Shown: piece by piece, positions 31,580 to 41,756 of the stretch
Layout: the number at the start of each line of letters is the position of its first letter
How positions within the stretch are numbered: position 1 is the first letter of the stretch
NCBI RefSeq assembly: GCF_016863515.1
Contig: NZ_BOPA01000016.1
Location: forward strand, 1-64,000
From: Micromonospora gifhornensis
GTDB lineage: Bacteria; Actinomycetota; Actinomycetes; Mycobacteriales; Micromonosporaceae
Length of the DNA stretch: 64,000 bases
Direction: 5' to 3'
Position numbers and translations under genes: made by a program
The notes under the pieces: generated by a model
What the model was told of the DNA's origin: nothing
Seen by the model: the letters and a program-made list of their open reading frames with translations, nothing else
Databases searched by the model: none

Positions 31580-32623
31580 GTGAAACGGTATGGGGTGCTG
31601 ATTCTGCCGTCGAGTAACCGGGTGTACTCGGGGGCGGCTGTCGAGTTGACGCGGGCGGAGCTGGAGATCTTCGGCGGGGCGGTGCTCGGCGGGCGACTCG
31701 GGGCGGTGGAGACGACCACCGTGGGTGGCGTCCCGTACGTCACGTTCGGTGTCGAGGGCGGGCTGGGCGAGCGGGACGTGGCGTTGCTGAGCAACCTGTC
31801 CAGCGCGTACGCGATCTTCGAGTTCGTCGACGATCTGCTGCGTCCGGTGCCGCTGACCCGGCTGGACCGCTACGACGACGACCTGGTCACCATCCAGAAG
31901 TACCCGGGCAAGACCAACGAACAGTTCACCAAGCTGCTGCTCAACGTCACGCTGCTCGCCTCGACCTGGGCCGACGAGCTGCTGACCCGGCGGTTCCGGG
32001 TGATCGATCCGCTGTGCGGCCGGGGGACCACGGTCAACCAGGCCATGATGTACGGCTTCGACGCCGCCGGCCTGGACCGCGACAGCAAGGACTTCGAGGC
32101 GTACCAGACGTTCCTCAGTACCTGGCTCAAGCGCAAGCGGGTCAAGCACCGGGTGCTGGAGTCCGGGCCGGTACGCCGGGAACGCAAGGTGGTCGGCCGG
32201 CGACTGCGGCTGGAGGTGGCGGCCTCGAAGGAGGCGCACAAGGCCGGCGACGTGCAGACCGTGGACGTGGTCAACGCCGACACCACCCGGATCGGGGAGT
32301 TCTTCCGCCCGGAGAGCGTCGACCTGGTGGTCGCCGACGCGCCGTACGGCGTGCAGCACGGCAGCCGTACCGCCGACGGTCTGGCCCGTGACCCCCTCGC
32401 CCTGCTTGCCGCGGCCGTGCCGGGCTGGGCGCGGCTGCTGCGCCCCGGCGGCGCTCTCGGCATCTCCTGGAACACCAACGTGGCCAGCCGGGAGGCTGCC
32501 GCCGAACACCTGACCGCCGCCGGTCTCACAGTCCTGGACCACGGCCCCTGGCGCACCCTGTCCCACCGCGTCGACCAGGCCATCGTCCGCGACATCCTCG
32601 TAGCCCAAAAACCCACCCCCTAA
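31580..32623 (+). CDS. TRM11-like SAM-dependent RNA methyltransferase
   Basis: A 347-aa protein with an N-terminal RNA-binding-like region (residues 1-110) and a Rossmann methyltransferase domain from about residue 135. The SAM loop reads VIDPLCGRGTTVNQA and the catalytic motif IV is VVADAPYGVQHG (D-A-P-Y, a variant of N/D-P-P-Y). This is the arrangement of the actinobacterial TRM11 family, relatives of tRNA guanosine-N2 methyltransferases. The actual RNA target is not known. ATG/GTG choice at 31580 is supported by the MKRYGVL family start. It is flanked by a strong hairpin upstream and hairpin repeat copy C downstream. Confidence 0.85.
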   Translation: MKRYGVLILPSSNRVYSGAAVELTRAELEIFGGAVLGGRLGAVETTTVGGVPYVTFGVEGGLGERDVALLSNLSSAYAIFEFVDDLLRPVPLTRLDRYDDDLVTIQKYPGKTNEQFTKLLLNVTLLASTWADELLTRRFRVIDPLCGRGTTVNQAMMYGFDAAGLDRDSKDFEAYQTFLSTWLKRKRVKHRVLESGPVRRERKVVGRRLRLEVAASKEAHKAGDVQTVDVVNADTTRIGEFFRPESVDLVVADAPYGVQHGSRTADGLARDPLALLAAAVPGWARLLRPGGALGISWNTNVASREAAAEHLTAAGLTVLDHGPWRTLSHRVDQAIVRDILVAQKPTP

Positions 32624-32693
32624 CCCCTAACCGCCACCCGCCCCGCCCGTCGCCTTGCCCCTCGCCACCCCACCCGCCCCGCCCGTCGCCTTG

Positions 32694-32774
32694 CCCCGTC
32701 GATCTTGCACTTTCGGTCGTCGTGATGAGGCTTTTGCGGCGTATGCGGGGACACAAAGTGCAAGATCGACGGGG
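32694..32774. repeat. Intergenic hairpin repeat, copy C (inverted orientation)
   Basis: Perfect 20-bp stem CCCCGTCGATCTTGCACTTT (32694-32713) with 32755-32774. The loop contains GGCTTTTGCGGCGTATG, which is the complement of the CATAAGCCGCAAAAGCC loop of copy B with small changes. Copy C is therefore inverted relative to A and B. Confidence 0.9.
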
Positions 32775-32880
32775 TGGGGCGCGGCGGGGTGGGGCGCGGC
32801 GGGGCGGGGTTGTGGGCGGGGTGGGGGAGGGGAGTGGATGTTGACGGGGGTCGGTGGGGGTGGGAATATCGACTGTTGTG

Positions 32881-32898
32881 AGTGTTAGCGCTCACACT
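32881..32898. promoter_or_regulatory. LacI/CebR-type operator upstream of the SGNH hydrolase
   Basis: AGTGTTAGCGCTCACACT is palindromic at 16 of 18 positions around AGCGCT, the usual core of LacI-family operators that control carbohydrate-degradation genes in actinomycetes. It ends 35 bp before the start codon. The regulator gene is not in this window. Confidence 0.75.
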
Positions 32899-32912
32899 GT
32901 TGGGTGCGCTGA

Positions 32913-34073
<1,161 letters not shown>

Positions 34074-34082
34074 TCACCACCA

Positions 34083-34147
34083 CCGGCCCCACACCCTGAC
34101 CGGCCCACGCCCCGGCCCCACGCTCTGACCCGGCCCCACGCTCTGAC
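34083..34147. repeat. 18-bp direct repeat after the SGNH hydrolase
   Basis: CCGGCCCCACGCTCTGAC occurs twice in tandem (34112-34129 and 34130-34147), with a third, diverged copy at 34083-34100. It lies between the convergent hydrolase and sulfatase genes. No hairpin is seen. Confidence 0.8.
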
Positions 34148-34158
34148 CTGGCTCGGCC

Positions 34159-35883
34159 TCAGCGGGACTGCGCCTGCGGCCGGGCCGGGGCGGAGCCGAA
34201 GGTGGTGAGGAAACGGTCGCGGAAGGAATCCATCGACCAGACCGGGGCGGCGGCGTCCGGGGTGAGGCCGTCCTGCCAGCCCCAGTCGGCGATCCGCTCC
34301 AGCACGGCGGGATCCTTCGCGATCAGGTGGATCGGCACGTCCGGGCTGGCATTGTCCCCGGTGACCACCGGCGCGGGCTGGTGGTCACCGAGGACCACCA
34401 GCACCGTGTCGTCGTCACCGTGGGTCTCCAGGTAGGAGATGAGGGTACGCAGGCTGTAGCTGACCGCGTGCCGGTAACCGGTGCGGGCCTGTGCCGTCGG
34501 CGTACCGATGATGCCCTTGCGGAACACCTCGCCGTCGTCGATGTCGTCCCAGTCGACGAGCGAGGGCACCTTGGTCCAGGGGGAGTGGCTGGAGACCAGC
34601 GCCAACTCGGCCATCACCGGCCGATCCCGCGGCCCGACCCGCTCCCGGGAGTGGAACTCGTTTATCGCGTACTGGTCGGGCATCGGGGAGAAGGCGAACC
34701 GGGGACCCCGGTAGCCGAGGTCAGGGCCACTGTAGAACTGCTCGTAGCCGTAGAACTTCCCCTCCGGCCAGGCCTGGTTGACCGCCGGCATCACCCCGAC
34801 CGTACGCCAGCCTGCGCTGCGGAAGGCGTCGCCGAGGGTGAACCGGTCGCTGGCCAGCAGGCTCTTGTGCCGCTGGTTGTTGTCGATCCACAGCCCGGAC
34901 AGCAGGGTGGCGTGTGCCAGCCAACTGCCGCCGCCGATGGTCGGCGAGGTGAGGAAGCCGCTGCGCGAGGAGAAACCGGCCGCCTGCAACCGCCCGGCGC
35001 CGTCGTCGAGCAGCCGCTGCACGGAGGCGAACTCCGGGTCGGAGACCGCGTCGCGGCCGTAACTCTCCACGAAGGCGATGAGCACGTCCTTGCCGCGCAG
35101 CCCGGTCAGCAGCTGGTCTGCGGGCACGTCGCGGAACGGGTCCGCACTCACCTCGGTACGGAACGCCGCCCGGTCGTTGATCCGTTCGCGGACCTCCGAG
35201 ACGTGCTCGTAGACGATGGTGCTGGCGTTGCTGTCGGCGACCAGCACACCGGTCACGATCCGGGCCTGGAACGCGGCAAGCAGCGCCCAGACCAGGACCA
35301 GCGACGCGACGACCCGGGTGCCGGCGGTACGGTGCCGCGCCAGCAACCGGGACAGCCGCACCGTGGACAGCGCGGTCAGCACCGGAACGGCCAGCAGCAC
35401 CAGCACGACGCCGACGGCGATGGCGATGGCACCGGGCCGGCCGATCGACTCGGCCACGAAGGCGAACGCCTCGTCCAGCAGGGACCAGTCCAGCACCAGG
35501 TCGAACGGCCGCCCCAACGACGAGTAGAACCCGAGGTCGCCGATCTTCACCAGCACCACCAGGCCGAGCAGCACTCCGGCCACGGCGGCGACCAGCCGGC
35601 GGGGTCGGCCGGGCAGCGCGAGCAGCGCGGCGGCGAGCAGCAGCGCCTCCAGCGGAATCCGCAGGAACGCGCCGGCCTGCATCCGCCACGGCTGGTTGGG
35701 CAGGGTGAAGGCGGCCAGGACCAGCACGACGGCCAGTACGGTGACCACCCGGGCCAGCATCCGTCGGCGGCCGGACGCGGCAGGGGCGTCGGAGGCTTCG
35801 GTCACCGCCTCGGCGTCCGGGAAGTCGGTCGTGGGAAGGCGCTCGGCGGTGTTCGTGGCGCGCGCAGCATCGGAGGTCGACAA
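34159..35883 (-). CDS. Membrane sulfatase-family protein (LTA synthase/phosphoglycerol transferase-like)
   Basis: A 574-aa protein. A polar N-terminus of about 45 residues is followed by four or five membrane helices (50-250), then a large extracytoplasmic sulfatase/alkaline-phosphatase-fold domain. Visible pieces are VLIAFVESYGRDAV (metal-binding Glu and the neighbourhood of the nucleophile), SPTIGGGSWLAHATLLSGLW and VVLGDHQPAPVV (metal-binding Asp-His). These are as in enzymes that move glycerophosphate onto glycans or lipoteichoic-type polymers. A TTG start at 35883 is chosen because CAGGAG lies 6 bp upstream and no ATG or GTG lies near. It follows the CDP-alcohol transferase by 14 bp, so the two probably serve one polymer or lipid pathway. 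Confidence 0.85.
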   Translation of the reverse strand: MSTSDAARATNTAERLPTTDFPDAEAVTEASDAPAASGRRRMLARVVTVLAVVLVLAAFTLPNQPWRMQAGAFLRIPLEALLLAAALLALPGRPRRLVAAVAGVLLGLVVLVKIGDLGFYSSLGRPFDLVLDWSLLDEAFAFVAESIGRPGAIAIAVGVVLVLLAVPVLTALSTVRLSRLLARHRTAGTRVVASLVLVWALLAAFQARIVTGVLVADSNASTIVYEHVSEVRERINDRAAFRTEVSADPFRDVPADQLLTGLRGKDVLIAFVESYGRDAVSDPEFASVQRLLDDGAGRLQAAGFSSRSGFLTSPTIGGGSWLAHATLLSGLWIDNNQRHKSLLASDRFTLGDAFRSAGWRTVGVMPAVNQAWPEGKFYGYEQFYSGPDLGYRGPRFAFSPMPDQYAINEFHSRERVGPRDRPVMAELALVSSHSPWTKVPSLVDWDDIDDGEVFRKGIIGTPTAQARTGYRHAVSYSLRTLISYLETHGDDDTVLVVLGDHQPAPVVTGDNASPDVPIHLIAKDPAVLERIADWGWQDGLTPDAAAPVWSMDSFRDRFLTTFGSAPARPQAQSR

Positions 35884-35897
35884 GGGGTTCTCCTGGG

Positions 35898-36701
35898 TCA
35901 GCGCAGCGACAGGACAGGCGCGGGGGGCAGGTCGGGTTCCTCGACCCGGTCGAGCGGACGACCGCGCAGCGGCACCGTCGCGACGACGATCGGGGAGACG
36001 GTACGCGGCAGACGACGCCGCCACAGCCAGGCCACGTCCCGGCCGAACGACTCGACCAGCAGCCCGAGCGCTGCCAGCAGCACCAGCAGGGTCACCGGGG
36101 CGGGCAGCAGCTGGGAGGCGGCGACGGCGAGCACGATTCCCTGGACCGCGGCGACCACCTTCCGCCAGTACCGGGGCGGAAGCTGCGCGTCCATCCAGGG
36201 CAGCACCCAGCTCGCGGCGAGGAAGGCGTACCGCATCAGGCCGATGGCGAGCACCCAGACCCCGACCGACGGCGCCACGTAGAGGCTCAACATCAGCACC
36301 AGGATCGAGTCGACCTCCATGTCGAAGCGGGCACCGAGCCCGCTGACCGTCCCGGTCCGCCGGGCCACCTTGCCGTCGACCGCGTCCAACGCCAGCGCGA
36401 CCCCGGTCAGCACCACCAGCACCACCGTCGGCGCGGGCCGGCCGGCGATCAGCGCGTCGGCGATCAGCGCGGTCACCGCCCCCACCAGCAGCCCCCGACC
36501 CATGGTGACCCAGTCGGCCGGGCCCAGCCGGGGCGAGTCGGTGCGCCGCAGCGCCCGGATGAGTGCCAGGCAGGTCACGGCACCGTACGTCAGGCCCGCG
36601 AGCCAGCCGGCGACGCCGAGGCCGACCGTCGTGGCGAGCCCGCCCAGCAGGACGACCTGGACGAGCATCCCGATTTGCGGACCGGTTCGAACTGTGGACA
36701 C
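35898..36701 (-). CDS. CDP-alcohol phosphatidyltransferase
   Basis: A 267-aa membrane enzyme with about seven hydrophobic helices. The family motif D-x2-D-G-x2-A-R-x8-G-x3-D-x3-D is complete (LDAVDGKVARRTG and GARFDMEVD, residues 109-134), which binds the metal and CDP-alcohol. It transfers a phosphoalcohol from a CDP-linked donor (diacylglycerol, inositol-like or other) to an acceptor alcohol. GTG 36701 has GGAGG 4 bp upstream. It is divergent from the pterin-type operon (94 bp between) and co-transcribed with the sulfatase-family gene. Confidence 0.9.
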   Translation of the reverse strand: MSTVRTGPQIGMLVQVVLLGGLATTVGLGVAGWLAGLTYGAVTCLALIRALRRTDSPRLGPADWVTMGRGLLVGAVTALIADALIAGRPAPTVVLVVLTGVALALDAVDGKVARRTGTVSGLGARFDMEVDSILVLMLSLYVAPSVGVWVLAIGLMRYAFLAASWVLPWMDAQLPPRYWRKVVAAVQGIVLAVAASQLLPAPVTLLVLLAALGLLVESFGRDVAWLWRRRLPRTVSPIVVATVPLRGRPLDRVEEPDLPPAPVLSLR

Positions 36702-36795
36702 CGTGCCTCCGTGTTTATGATCGACGACCCCTGTCAGGAAGTACGGAAAACATGACGGATCGGTTCGGTCCGGACGCAGGTGAGGAGAAGAACCG

Positions 36796-37776
36796 GTGAC
36801 GCGACCCGCTCGCGCCTTCTGGCTGCGCGCACCCGGTGCGGGAGAGATCCGACCGGTGACGCTACCCGAACCGGGCTCCGACGAACTGCAGGTACGCACC
36901 CTGTTTTCCGGAGTCAGCCGAGGCACCGAGACCCTGGTGTTCGCCGGCAAGGTGCCGGACAGCCAGTACGCCACGATGCGCGCCCCGTTCCAGGAGGGCG
37001 ACTTCCCGGCCCCGGTCAAGTACGGCTACCTCAACGTGGGCGAGGTCGAACAGGGCCCGGCCCACCTGCGCGGACGTACGGTGTTCTGCCTGTACCCGCA
37101 CCAGAGCGCGTACGTGGTGCCGGTCGACGCGGTGACCGTCGTACCGGAGCAGGTGCCGGCGTCCCGCGCGGTGCTGGCCGGCACAGTGGAGACCGCGGTC
37201 AACGCGCTGTGGGACGCGCCACCGCTGCTCGGCGACCGGGTCAGCGTGGTGGGCGCGGGCATGGTCGGCTGCGCTGTCGCGGCGCTGCTGGCCCGCTTCC
37301 CCGGCGTGGCGGTGGAACTCGTCGACACCGACCCGACCCGGGCCGAGGTGGCCGCCGCGCTCGGCGTCGACTTCGCCACCCCCGAGGCGGCGACCGGCGG
37401 CCGCGACCTGGTGGTGCACGCCAGCGCCAGCGCCGCCGGCCTGCAACGCAGCCTGGACCTGCTCGCCGCCGAAGGCACCGTGCTCGAACTGAGCTGGTAC
37501 GGCGACCGCCAGGTGCAGCTCTCCCTCGGCGCGGCCTTCCACTCCGGGCGGCTGACCATCCGCAGCAGCCAGGTCGGCATGGTCGCCCCCGCGCGGCGCA
37601 GCAGCCGAGGGTACGCCGACCGGATGGCGCTCGCCCTCGACCTGCTGGCCGACCCGGTCTTCGACGCGTTGATCACCGGGCGGTCGGCGTTCGCGGACCT
37701 GCCCGACGTCCTTGCCCGACTCAGCGCCGGCAGCCTGCCCGCGCTGTGCCACCTCATCACCTACGACGGGGAGTGA
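36796..37776 (+). CDS. MDR-family (zinc-type alcohol dehydrogenase-like) oxidoreductase without zinc Cys
   Basis: A 326-aa medium-chain dehydrogenase-like protein. The N-terminal GroES-like part has [15 protein letters not shown] where zinc-dependent members have a catalytic Cys, so catalytic zinc is unlikely. The nucleotide-binding motif is [15 protein letters not shown] (about 147-161), followed by an acidic residue in [10 protein letters not shown] that suggests NAD(H) preference. It is the first gene of a seven-gene operon (36796-42460); GTG start with GAGGAG upstream. It likely oxidizes or reduces an alcohol or aldehyde group on the pathway intermediate. Confidence 0.83.
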   Translation: MTRPARAFWLRAPGAGEIRPVTLPEPGSDELQVRTLFSGVSRGTETLVFAGKVPDSQYATMRAPFQEGDFPAPVKYGYLNVGEVEQGPAHLRGRTVFCLYPHQSAYVVPVDAVTVVPEQVPASRAVLAGTVETAVNALWDAPPLLGDRVSVVGAGMVGCAVAALLARFPGVAVELVDTDPTRAEVAAALGVDFATPEAATGGRDLVVHASASAAGLQRSLDLLAAEGTVLELSWYGDRQVQLSLGAAFHSGRLTIRSSQVGMVAPARRSSRGYADRMALALDLLADPVFDALITGRSAFADLPDVLARLSAGSLPALCHLITYDGE

Positions 37777-37780
37777 CTCC

Positions 37781-38203
37781 GTGTTCAGTGTGACCGTACG
37801 TGACCACATCATGATCGCCCACAGCTTCCGGGGCGACGTCTTCGGCCCCGCGCAGCGGCTGCACGGCGCGACGTTCGTGGTCGACGCCACGTTCCGCCGC
37901 CCGGATCTCGACGCCGACGGCATCGTGGTCGACATCGGGCTGGCCACCGACCAGCTCAAGGCCGTGCTCGGCGAACTGAACTACCGAAACCTGGACGACG
38001 AGCCCGCCTTCGCCGGCACCAACACCACCACCGAGGTGCTGGCCCGAACCATCGCCGACCGGCTCGCCGACCGGGTGCACGCCGGCGACCTGGGCGCCGG
38101 CGCGCACGGGCTGACCGGCATCACCGTCACCCTGCACGAGTCACACGTCGCCTGGGCCAGCTACGAACGGTCACTGCCGGGGGCGAGCGGCACCGGCGCC
38201 TGA
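37781..38203 (+). CDS. 6-pyruvoyl-tetrahydropterin synthase/QueD-like protein lacking catalytic Cys
   Basis: A 140-aa member of the PTPS/QueD family. The first zinc His is kept in IMIAHSF (His14), as is His28 in RLHGATF, but the second His of the H-G-H motif is Ala30, and the catalytic Cys expected a few residues before it is absent (FGPAQRLHG). The C-terminal Glu of [12 protein letters not shown] is present. Zinc binding and the classical lyase reaction are therefore doubtful; another activity on a pterin or pyrimidine is possible. GTG 37781 lies 4 bp after the dehydrogenase stop, with GGGGAG before it. Confidence 0.82.
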   Translation: MFSVTVRDHIMIAHSFRGDVFGPAQRLHGATFVVDATFRRPDLDADGIVVDIGLATDQLKAVLGELNYRNLDDEPAFAGTNTTTEVLARTIADRLADRVHAGDLGAGAHGLTGITVTLHESHVAWASYERSLPGASGTGA

Positions 38204-38204
38204 C

Positions 38205-39239
38205 GTGCCGAGCGTGCACGTGGTCCTGCCCGGCGACATCGACGATCCGGCCACGCCCAGCGGCGGCAACGGCTACGACCGGCGGATCTGCGCCGGGCTC
38301 GCCGCCGCCGGCTGGTCGGTGCGCGAACATCCCGTACCGGGAGCGTGGCCGACCCCGTCCCCGGCGGAACACGCCCGGCTCGCCGAACTGCTCACCGCCC
38401 TGCCCGACGGCGCGCTCGTCCTGGTCGACGGGCTGGTCGCCTCGGTGGTGCCGGACGCCCTGGCCACGCAGGCCCGGCGGTTGCGGCTGGTCCCGCTGGT
38501 GCACCTGCCCCGCGACGACGACACCGAGGCGCGGGCCCTGGCCAGCGCCACCGTCATCGTCGCCACCAGCACCTGGACCCGCGACCGGCTGCTGCACCAG
38601 TACGCGCTGCCGCCGTCGCTGGTGCACGTCGCCGCCCCCGGGGTGGACCCGGCGCCGCCGGTCACCGGATCGCCGGCCGGTTCGGCGCTGCTCTGCGTCG
38701 CCGCGGTCGCCGCCCACAAGGGCCATGACCTGCTGGTCGAGGCGTTGGCGGCGGTGACCGACCGGGACTGGACGCTTACCTGCGTCGGCCCGCTGCACCG
38801 CGAACCGGACTTCGTCGACCGGCTCCGCACGCAGATCACCACCCACCGGCTCGGCGACCGGATCCGGCTGGCCGGTCCGCTGTCCGGTGGCCGGCTGGCC
38901 GCCGCGTACGCCGCCGCCGACCTGCTGGTGCACCCGTCACGCGGGGAGACGTACGGGATGGTGGTCACCGAGGCGTTGGCGCGCGGCATCCCGGTGCTCG
39001 CCACGGCGGTCGGTGGCCTGCCCGACGCCCTCGGCCACGTCGGCGGGGAACGCCCCGGCGTGCTGGTGCCGCCCGAGCAGCCGGCGGCGCTGGCCGACGC
39101 GCTGCGCCGCTGGCTGGACGAGGCGACCCTACGGGCGCGGCTGCGCCGCATCGCCGCCCGGCGACGGAGCACCCTCGACGACTGGACGAGCACCACCACC
39201 CGGATCACCACGGCCCTGGAAGAGGCGATGGCGTCATGA
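38205..39239 (+). CDS. Family 4-type glycosyltransferase
   Basis: A 344-aa GT-B glycosyltransferase. The N-terminus (VVLPGDIDDPATPSGGNGYD) has the glycine loop for acceptor or donor, and the C-terminal domain has the nucleotide-sugar site HPSRGETYGMVVTEALARG with the E-x7-E motif, then PVLATAVGGLPDAL. It is a retaining enzyme that uses an NDP-hexose. GTG 38205 follows the previous stop by one base. It would attach a sugar to the pathway's small molecule or to a lipid carrier. Confidence 0.9.
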   Translation: MPSVHVVLPGDIDDPATPSGGNGYDRRICAGLAAAGWSVREHPVPGAWPTPSPAEHARLAELLTALPDGALVLVDGLVASVVPDALATQARRLRLVPLVHLPRDDDTEARALASATVIVATSTWTRDRLLHQYALPPSLVHVAAPGVDPAPPVTGSPAGSALLCVAAVAAHKGHDLLVEALAAVTDRDWTLTCVGPLHREPDFVDRLRTQITTHRLGDRIRLAGPLSGGRLAAAYAAADLLVHPSRGETYGMVVTEALARGIPVLATAVGGLPDALGHVGGERPGVLVPPEQPAALADALRRWLDEATLRARLRRIAARRRSTLDDWTSTTTRITTALEEAMAS

Positions 39240-40087
39240 CCGAGCAGCAGGCAGTCCAGGATGCGCCCGTCGAGCTGCCGCCGGACTTCGCGCAGTGGCT
39301 CGCGCTGCGGGAGCCGGCCGACGTGGCCGCCCGCGCCACGGACCTGGTCGACACGGTACGCGCCACGCTGCCCGGCAGTACGCCGTACGTGGTGCATGAC
39401 CTGGGGGCCGGCACCGGCTCGCTGGGCCGCTGGCTGGCCCCGCTGCTGCCCGGCCCGCAGCACTGGGTCCTCTACGACCAGGACCCGGACCTGCTGGCTC
39501 GGGCCCGCGCCGGCATGCCCACCGTCGCCGCCGACAGCGCGCCGGTGACGGTGCAGACCCGCCGCGGTGACCTGACCCGGCTCACCGCCACCGACCTGGC
39601 CGGCGCGGCGCTGGTCACCGCCTCGGCGCTGCTCGACATGCTCACCGCCGCCGAGATCGAACGGCTGGTCGCGGCCTGCGCGGAGGCCGGCAGCCCGGCG
39701 CTGTTCCTGATCTCGGTCACCGGCACCGTGCAACTGACCCCGGCCGACCCCCTCGACGTCGAGATCGCCGACGCGTTCAACGCCCACCAGCGCCGCGCCG
39801 TGGGGGCCCGTCGACTGCTCGGCCCCGACGCCGTCGACGCCTGCGCGGCGGCGTTCACCCGGCACGGAATGACCGTGCAGACCCGGCCCAGCCCGTGGCG
39901 GCTCGGGCCGGAGCAGGCCGCCCTGACCGCGCAGTGGTTCACCGGCTGGCTCGACGCGGCCTGCGAGCAACGCCCGGAACTTGTCGATCTCACCCACGAG
40001 TACGCCAAGCGTCGACGCAACGAGGCTAACGCGGGCCGACTCGGGGTACTGGTCGATCACACCGACCTGCTGGCCGTACCCCGTTGA
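39236..40087 (+). CDS. SAM-dependent class I methyltransferase
   Basis: A 283-aa Rossmann methyltransferase. The SAM motif I is VVHDLGAGTGSLGRWL (residues 47-62) followed by an acidic motif II (VLYDQDPDLLARA) and a motif near TASALLDMLTAAE. It overlaps the glycosyltransferase gene by 4 bp, so it belongs to the same pathway. The substrate is not clear; methylation of the sugar or of the pterin/pyrimidine head are both possible. Confidence 0.88.
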   Translation: MTEQQAVQDAPVELPPDFAQWLALREPADVAARATDLVDTVRATLPGSTPYVVHDLGAGTGSLGRWLAPLLPGPQHWVLYDQDPDLLARARAGMPTVAADSAPVTVQTRRGDLTRLTATDLAGAALVTASALLDMLTAAEIERLVAACAEAGSPALFLISVTGTVQLTPADPLDVEIADAFNAHQRRAVGARRLLGPDAVDACAAAFTRHGMTVQTRPSPWRLGPEQAALTAQWFTGWLDAACEQRPELVDLTHEYAKRRRNEANAGRLGVLVDHTDLLAVPR

Positions 40088-40149
40088 ACCGGCGGCCCGC
40101 GAGTTACGTGCGTACAGTCAGGGAAAGATCACCATGCCGGGAGGCTTGC

Positions 40150-41112
40150 GTGGCGGACGAAGCTGGTGACGTCGGGTCCACGGCGGCCCCGACCGGCCGG
40201 TCCTTCTGGGGCTGGCTGCGCCTGGCACTCGGGCTCGCCGTGCTGGTGGGGCTGCTGTGCTGGCTGGGCACCGGGCCGTTCCTGGCCGGGCTGCGCCTGA
40301 TCGACGCCCCCGCGCTGGCTGCCGCGCTGGCCTTGGGCGCGCTCACCACCGTCTGTGTCGCCTGGCGGTGGAGCCTGGTCGCCGGCGGGCTCGGCGTGGG
40401 GATGCCGCTGCGCGAAGCCGTGGCCCACTGCTACCGGGCCGTCTTCCTCAACGCCACCCTGCCCGGCGGGATCCTCGGCGACGTGCACCGGGCGGTACGG
40501 CACGGCCGTGACGTCGGTGACGTCGGTCGGGGCATCCGGGCCGTGGTCTGGGAGCGTGTCGCCGGCCAGGTCGTCCTGGTCGCCGTCGCCGTGGTGCTGC
40601 TGTTCGCCTTCCCGTCGCCGGTGCGACCGTACCTGCCGGTGGCCACCGCGGTCGTGGTGACCGCGCTTGTCGCCGTGGTGCTGGCCGCCCGCCTGCTGCC
40701 GCACTCGGGTGCCTCCCGGTTCACCCGCGCGATGGTCACCGCCGTGGCCGACGTACGTGCCGGGTTGCTGGGCAAGCGCACCTGGGCCGGGGTGCTGGTC
40801 GCCTCCGCGCTCGCGGTCGCCGGGCACCTCGCCACGTTCCTGGTGGCCGCCCGAACTGCCGGTTCCACCGCCCCGCTGACCCTGCTGCTGCCGTTGACCC
40901 TGCTGGCCCTGCTCGCGATGGGGGTGCCGGCCAACGTCGCCGGGTTCGGCCCCCGCGAGGGGGTGGCCGCGTGGGCGTTCGCCGCCGCCGGCCTGACCGC
41001 CGCCGAGGGGGTGGCCACCGCAACGGTGTACGGCGCCCTGGTGCTCGTCGCGAGCCTGCCCGGAGCCGCCGTGCTGCTGGCCCGTCGTGTCCGTGTACCC
41101 GCCACCGTCTGA
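40150..41112 (+). CDS. Flippase-like integral membrane protein (lysylphosphatidylglycerol synthase TM/UPF0104 type)
   Basis: A 320-aa membrane protein with about eight helices. The motifs RAVFLNATLPGGILGDVHRAVR (in part NATLPGGILGD) and NVAGFGPREGVAAWAF are typical of the AglD/UPF0104 family, which is thought to flip lipid-linked molecules. GTG 40150 has GGGAGG 5 bp upstream and is preferred to an upstream start inside the previous gene. It suggests that the operon's product is attached to a lipid or crosses the membrane. Confidence 0.85.
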   Translation: MADEAGDVGSTAAPTGRSFWGWLRLALGLAVLVGLLCWLGTGPFLAGLRLIDAPALAAALALGALTTVCVAWRWSLVAGGLGVGMPLREAVAHCYRAVFLNATLPGGILGDVHRAVRHGRDVGDVGRGIRAVVWERVAGQVVLVAVAVVLLFAFPSPVRPYLPVATAVVVTALVAVVLAARLLPHSGASRFTRAMVTAVADVRAGLLGKRTWAGVLVASALAVAGHLATFLVAARTAGSTAPLTLLLPLTLLALLAMGVPANVAGFGPREGVAAWAFAAAGLTAAEGVATATVYGALVLVASLPGAAVLLARRVRVPATV

Positions 41113-41123
41113 CGAGGAGAGCC

Positions 41124-41756
41124 ATGTCCGAATCACTGCCTGCCGCCACCATCCGGACGCAGGTCACCGTGCCGCTGCGCTTCTCCGACGGATACCAGAC
41201 CACCGCCCGGCTGCACACCTTCGACGGGCTGGTCGACGGTCGCGAGCACCTCGCCTTCGCCCTCGGTGACCACACCGCCGCCGGGGCGGTGCCGCTGGTC
41301 CGTCCACACAGCGAATGCCTGACCGGCGACGTGTTCGGCAGCCAGCGCTGCGACTGCGGTCCCCAGCTGCGCGAGGCCGTGCAGCGCATCGCCGAGGCCG
41401 GCGGGTACCTGCTCTACCTGCGGCAGGAGGGTCGCGGCATCGGCCTGTACGCCAAGCTCGACGCGTACGCCCTGCAGGACGCCGGGCTGGACACCTTCGA
41501 GGCCAACGTCGCTCTCGGCCACGACGAGGACGAGCGGGACTACACCGTCGCCGCGCAGATGCTCACCGCGCTGGGCGTCGGGCCGATCGCGGTGTTGACG
41601 AACAACCCGGAGAAGACCGACCAGCTCAGCCGGCTCGGCGTCACCGTGACCGAGCAGGTGCCCACCGGCATGTTCCTCTCCCCGGCCAACGCCGACTACC
41701 TCGCGGCGAAGGCCAGCCGCGCCGCCCGTGCCGCCGACCTCCCCGCAGTCCGGTGA
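41124..41756 (+). CDS. ribA: GTP cyclohydrolase II (RibA-type)
   Basis: A 210-aa RibA-type enzyme that opens GTP to a diaminopyrimidine ribosyl phosphate. The zinc motif HSECLTGDVFGSQRCDCG carries all three Cys; RQEGRGIGLYAKL holds the Arg; the catalytic Tyr is kept in LDAYALQDAG; LTNNPEKTD and the C-terminal block are present. Stand-alone form, without a RibB domain. No other riboflavin pathway genes (ribB, ribH, ribE, deaminase) are near, so a non-riboflavin role is likely. ATG 41124 has GAGGAG upstream, and the stop overlaps the next GTG start. Confidence 0.93.
   Translation: MSESLPAATIRTQVTVPLRFSDGYQTTARLHTFDGLVDGREHLAFALGDHTAAGAVPLVRPHSECLTGDVFGSQRCDCGPQLREAVQRIAEAGGYLLYLRQEGRGIGLYAKLDAYALQDAGLDTFEANVALGHDEDERDYTVAAQMLTALGVGPIAVLTNNPEKTDQLSRLGVTVTEQVPTGMFLSPANADYLAAKASRAARAADLPAVR

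Noticed and set aside
41124..41756. RibA copy as a formamidopyrimidine-forming variant
   Set aside because: I recall a Streptomyces paralogue that stops at the formyl intermediate after loss of the catalytic Tyr. Here the Tyr of the A-Y-A-L-Q motif is kept, so normal ring opening is more likely.
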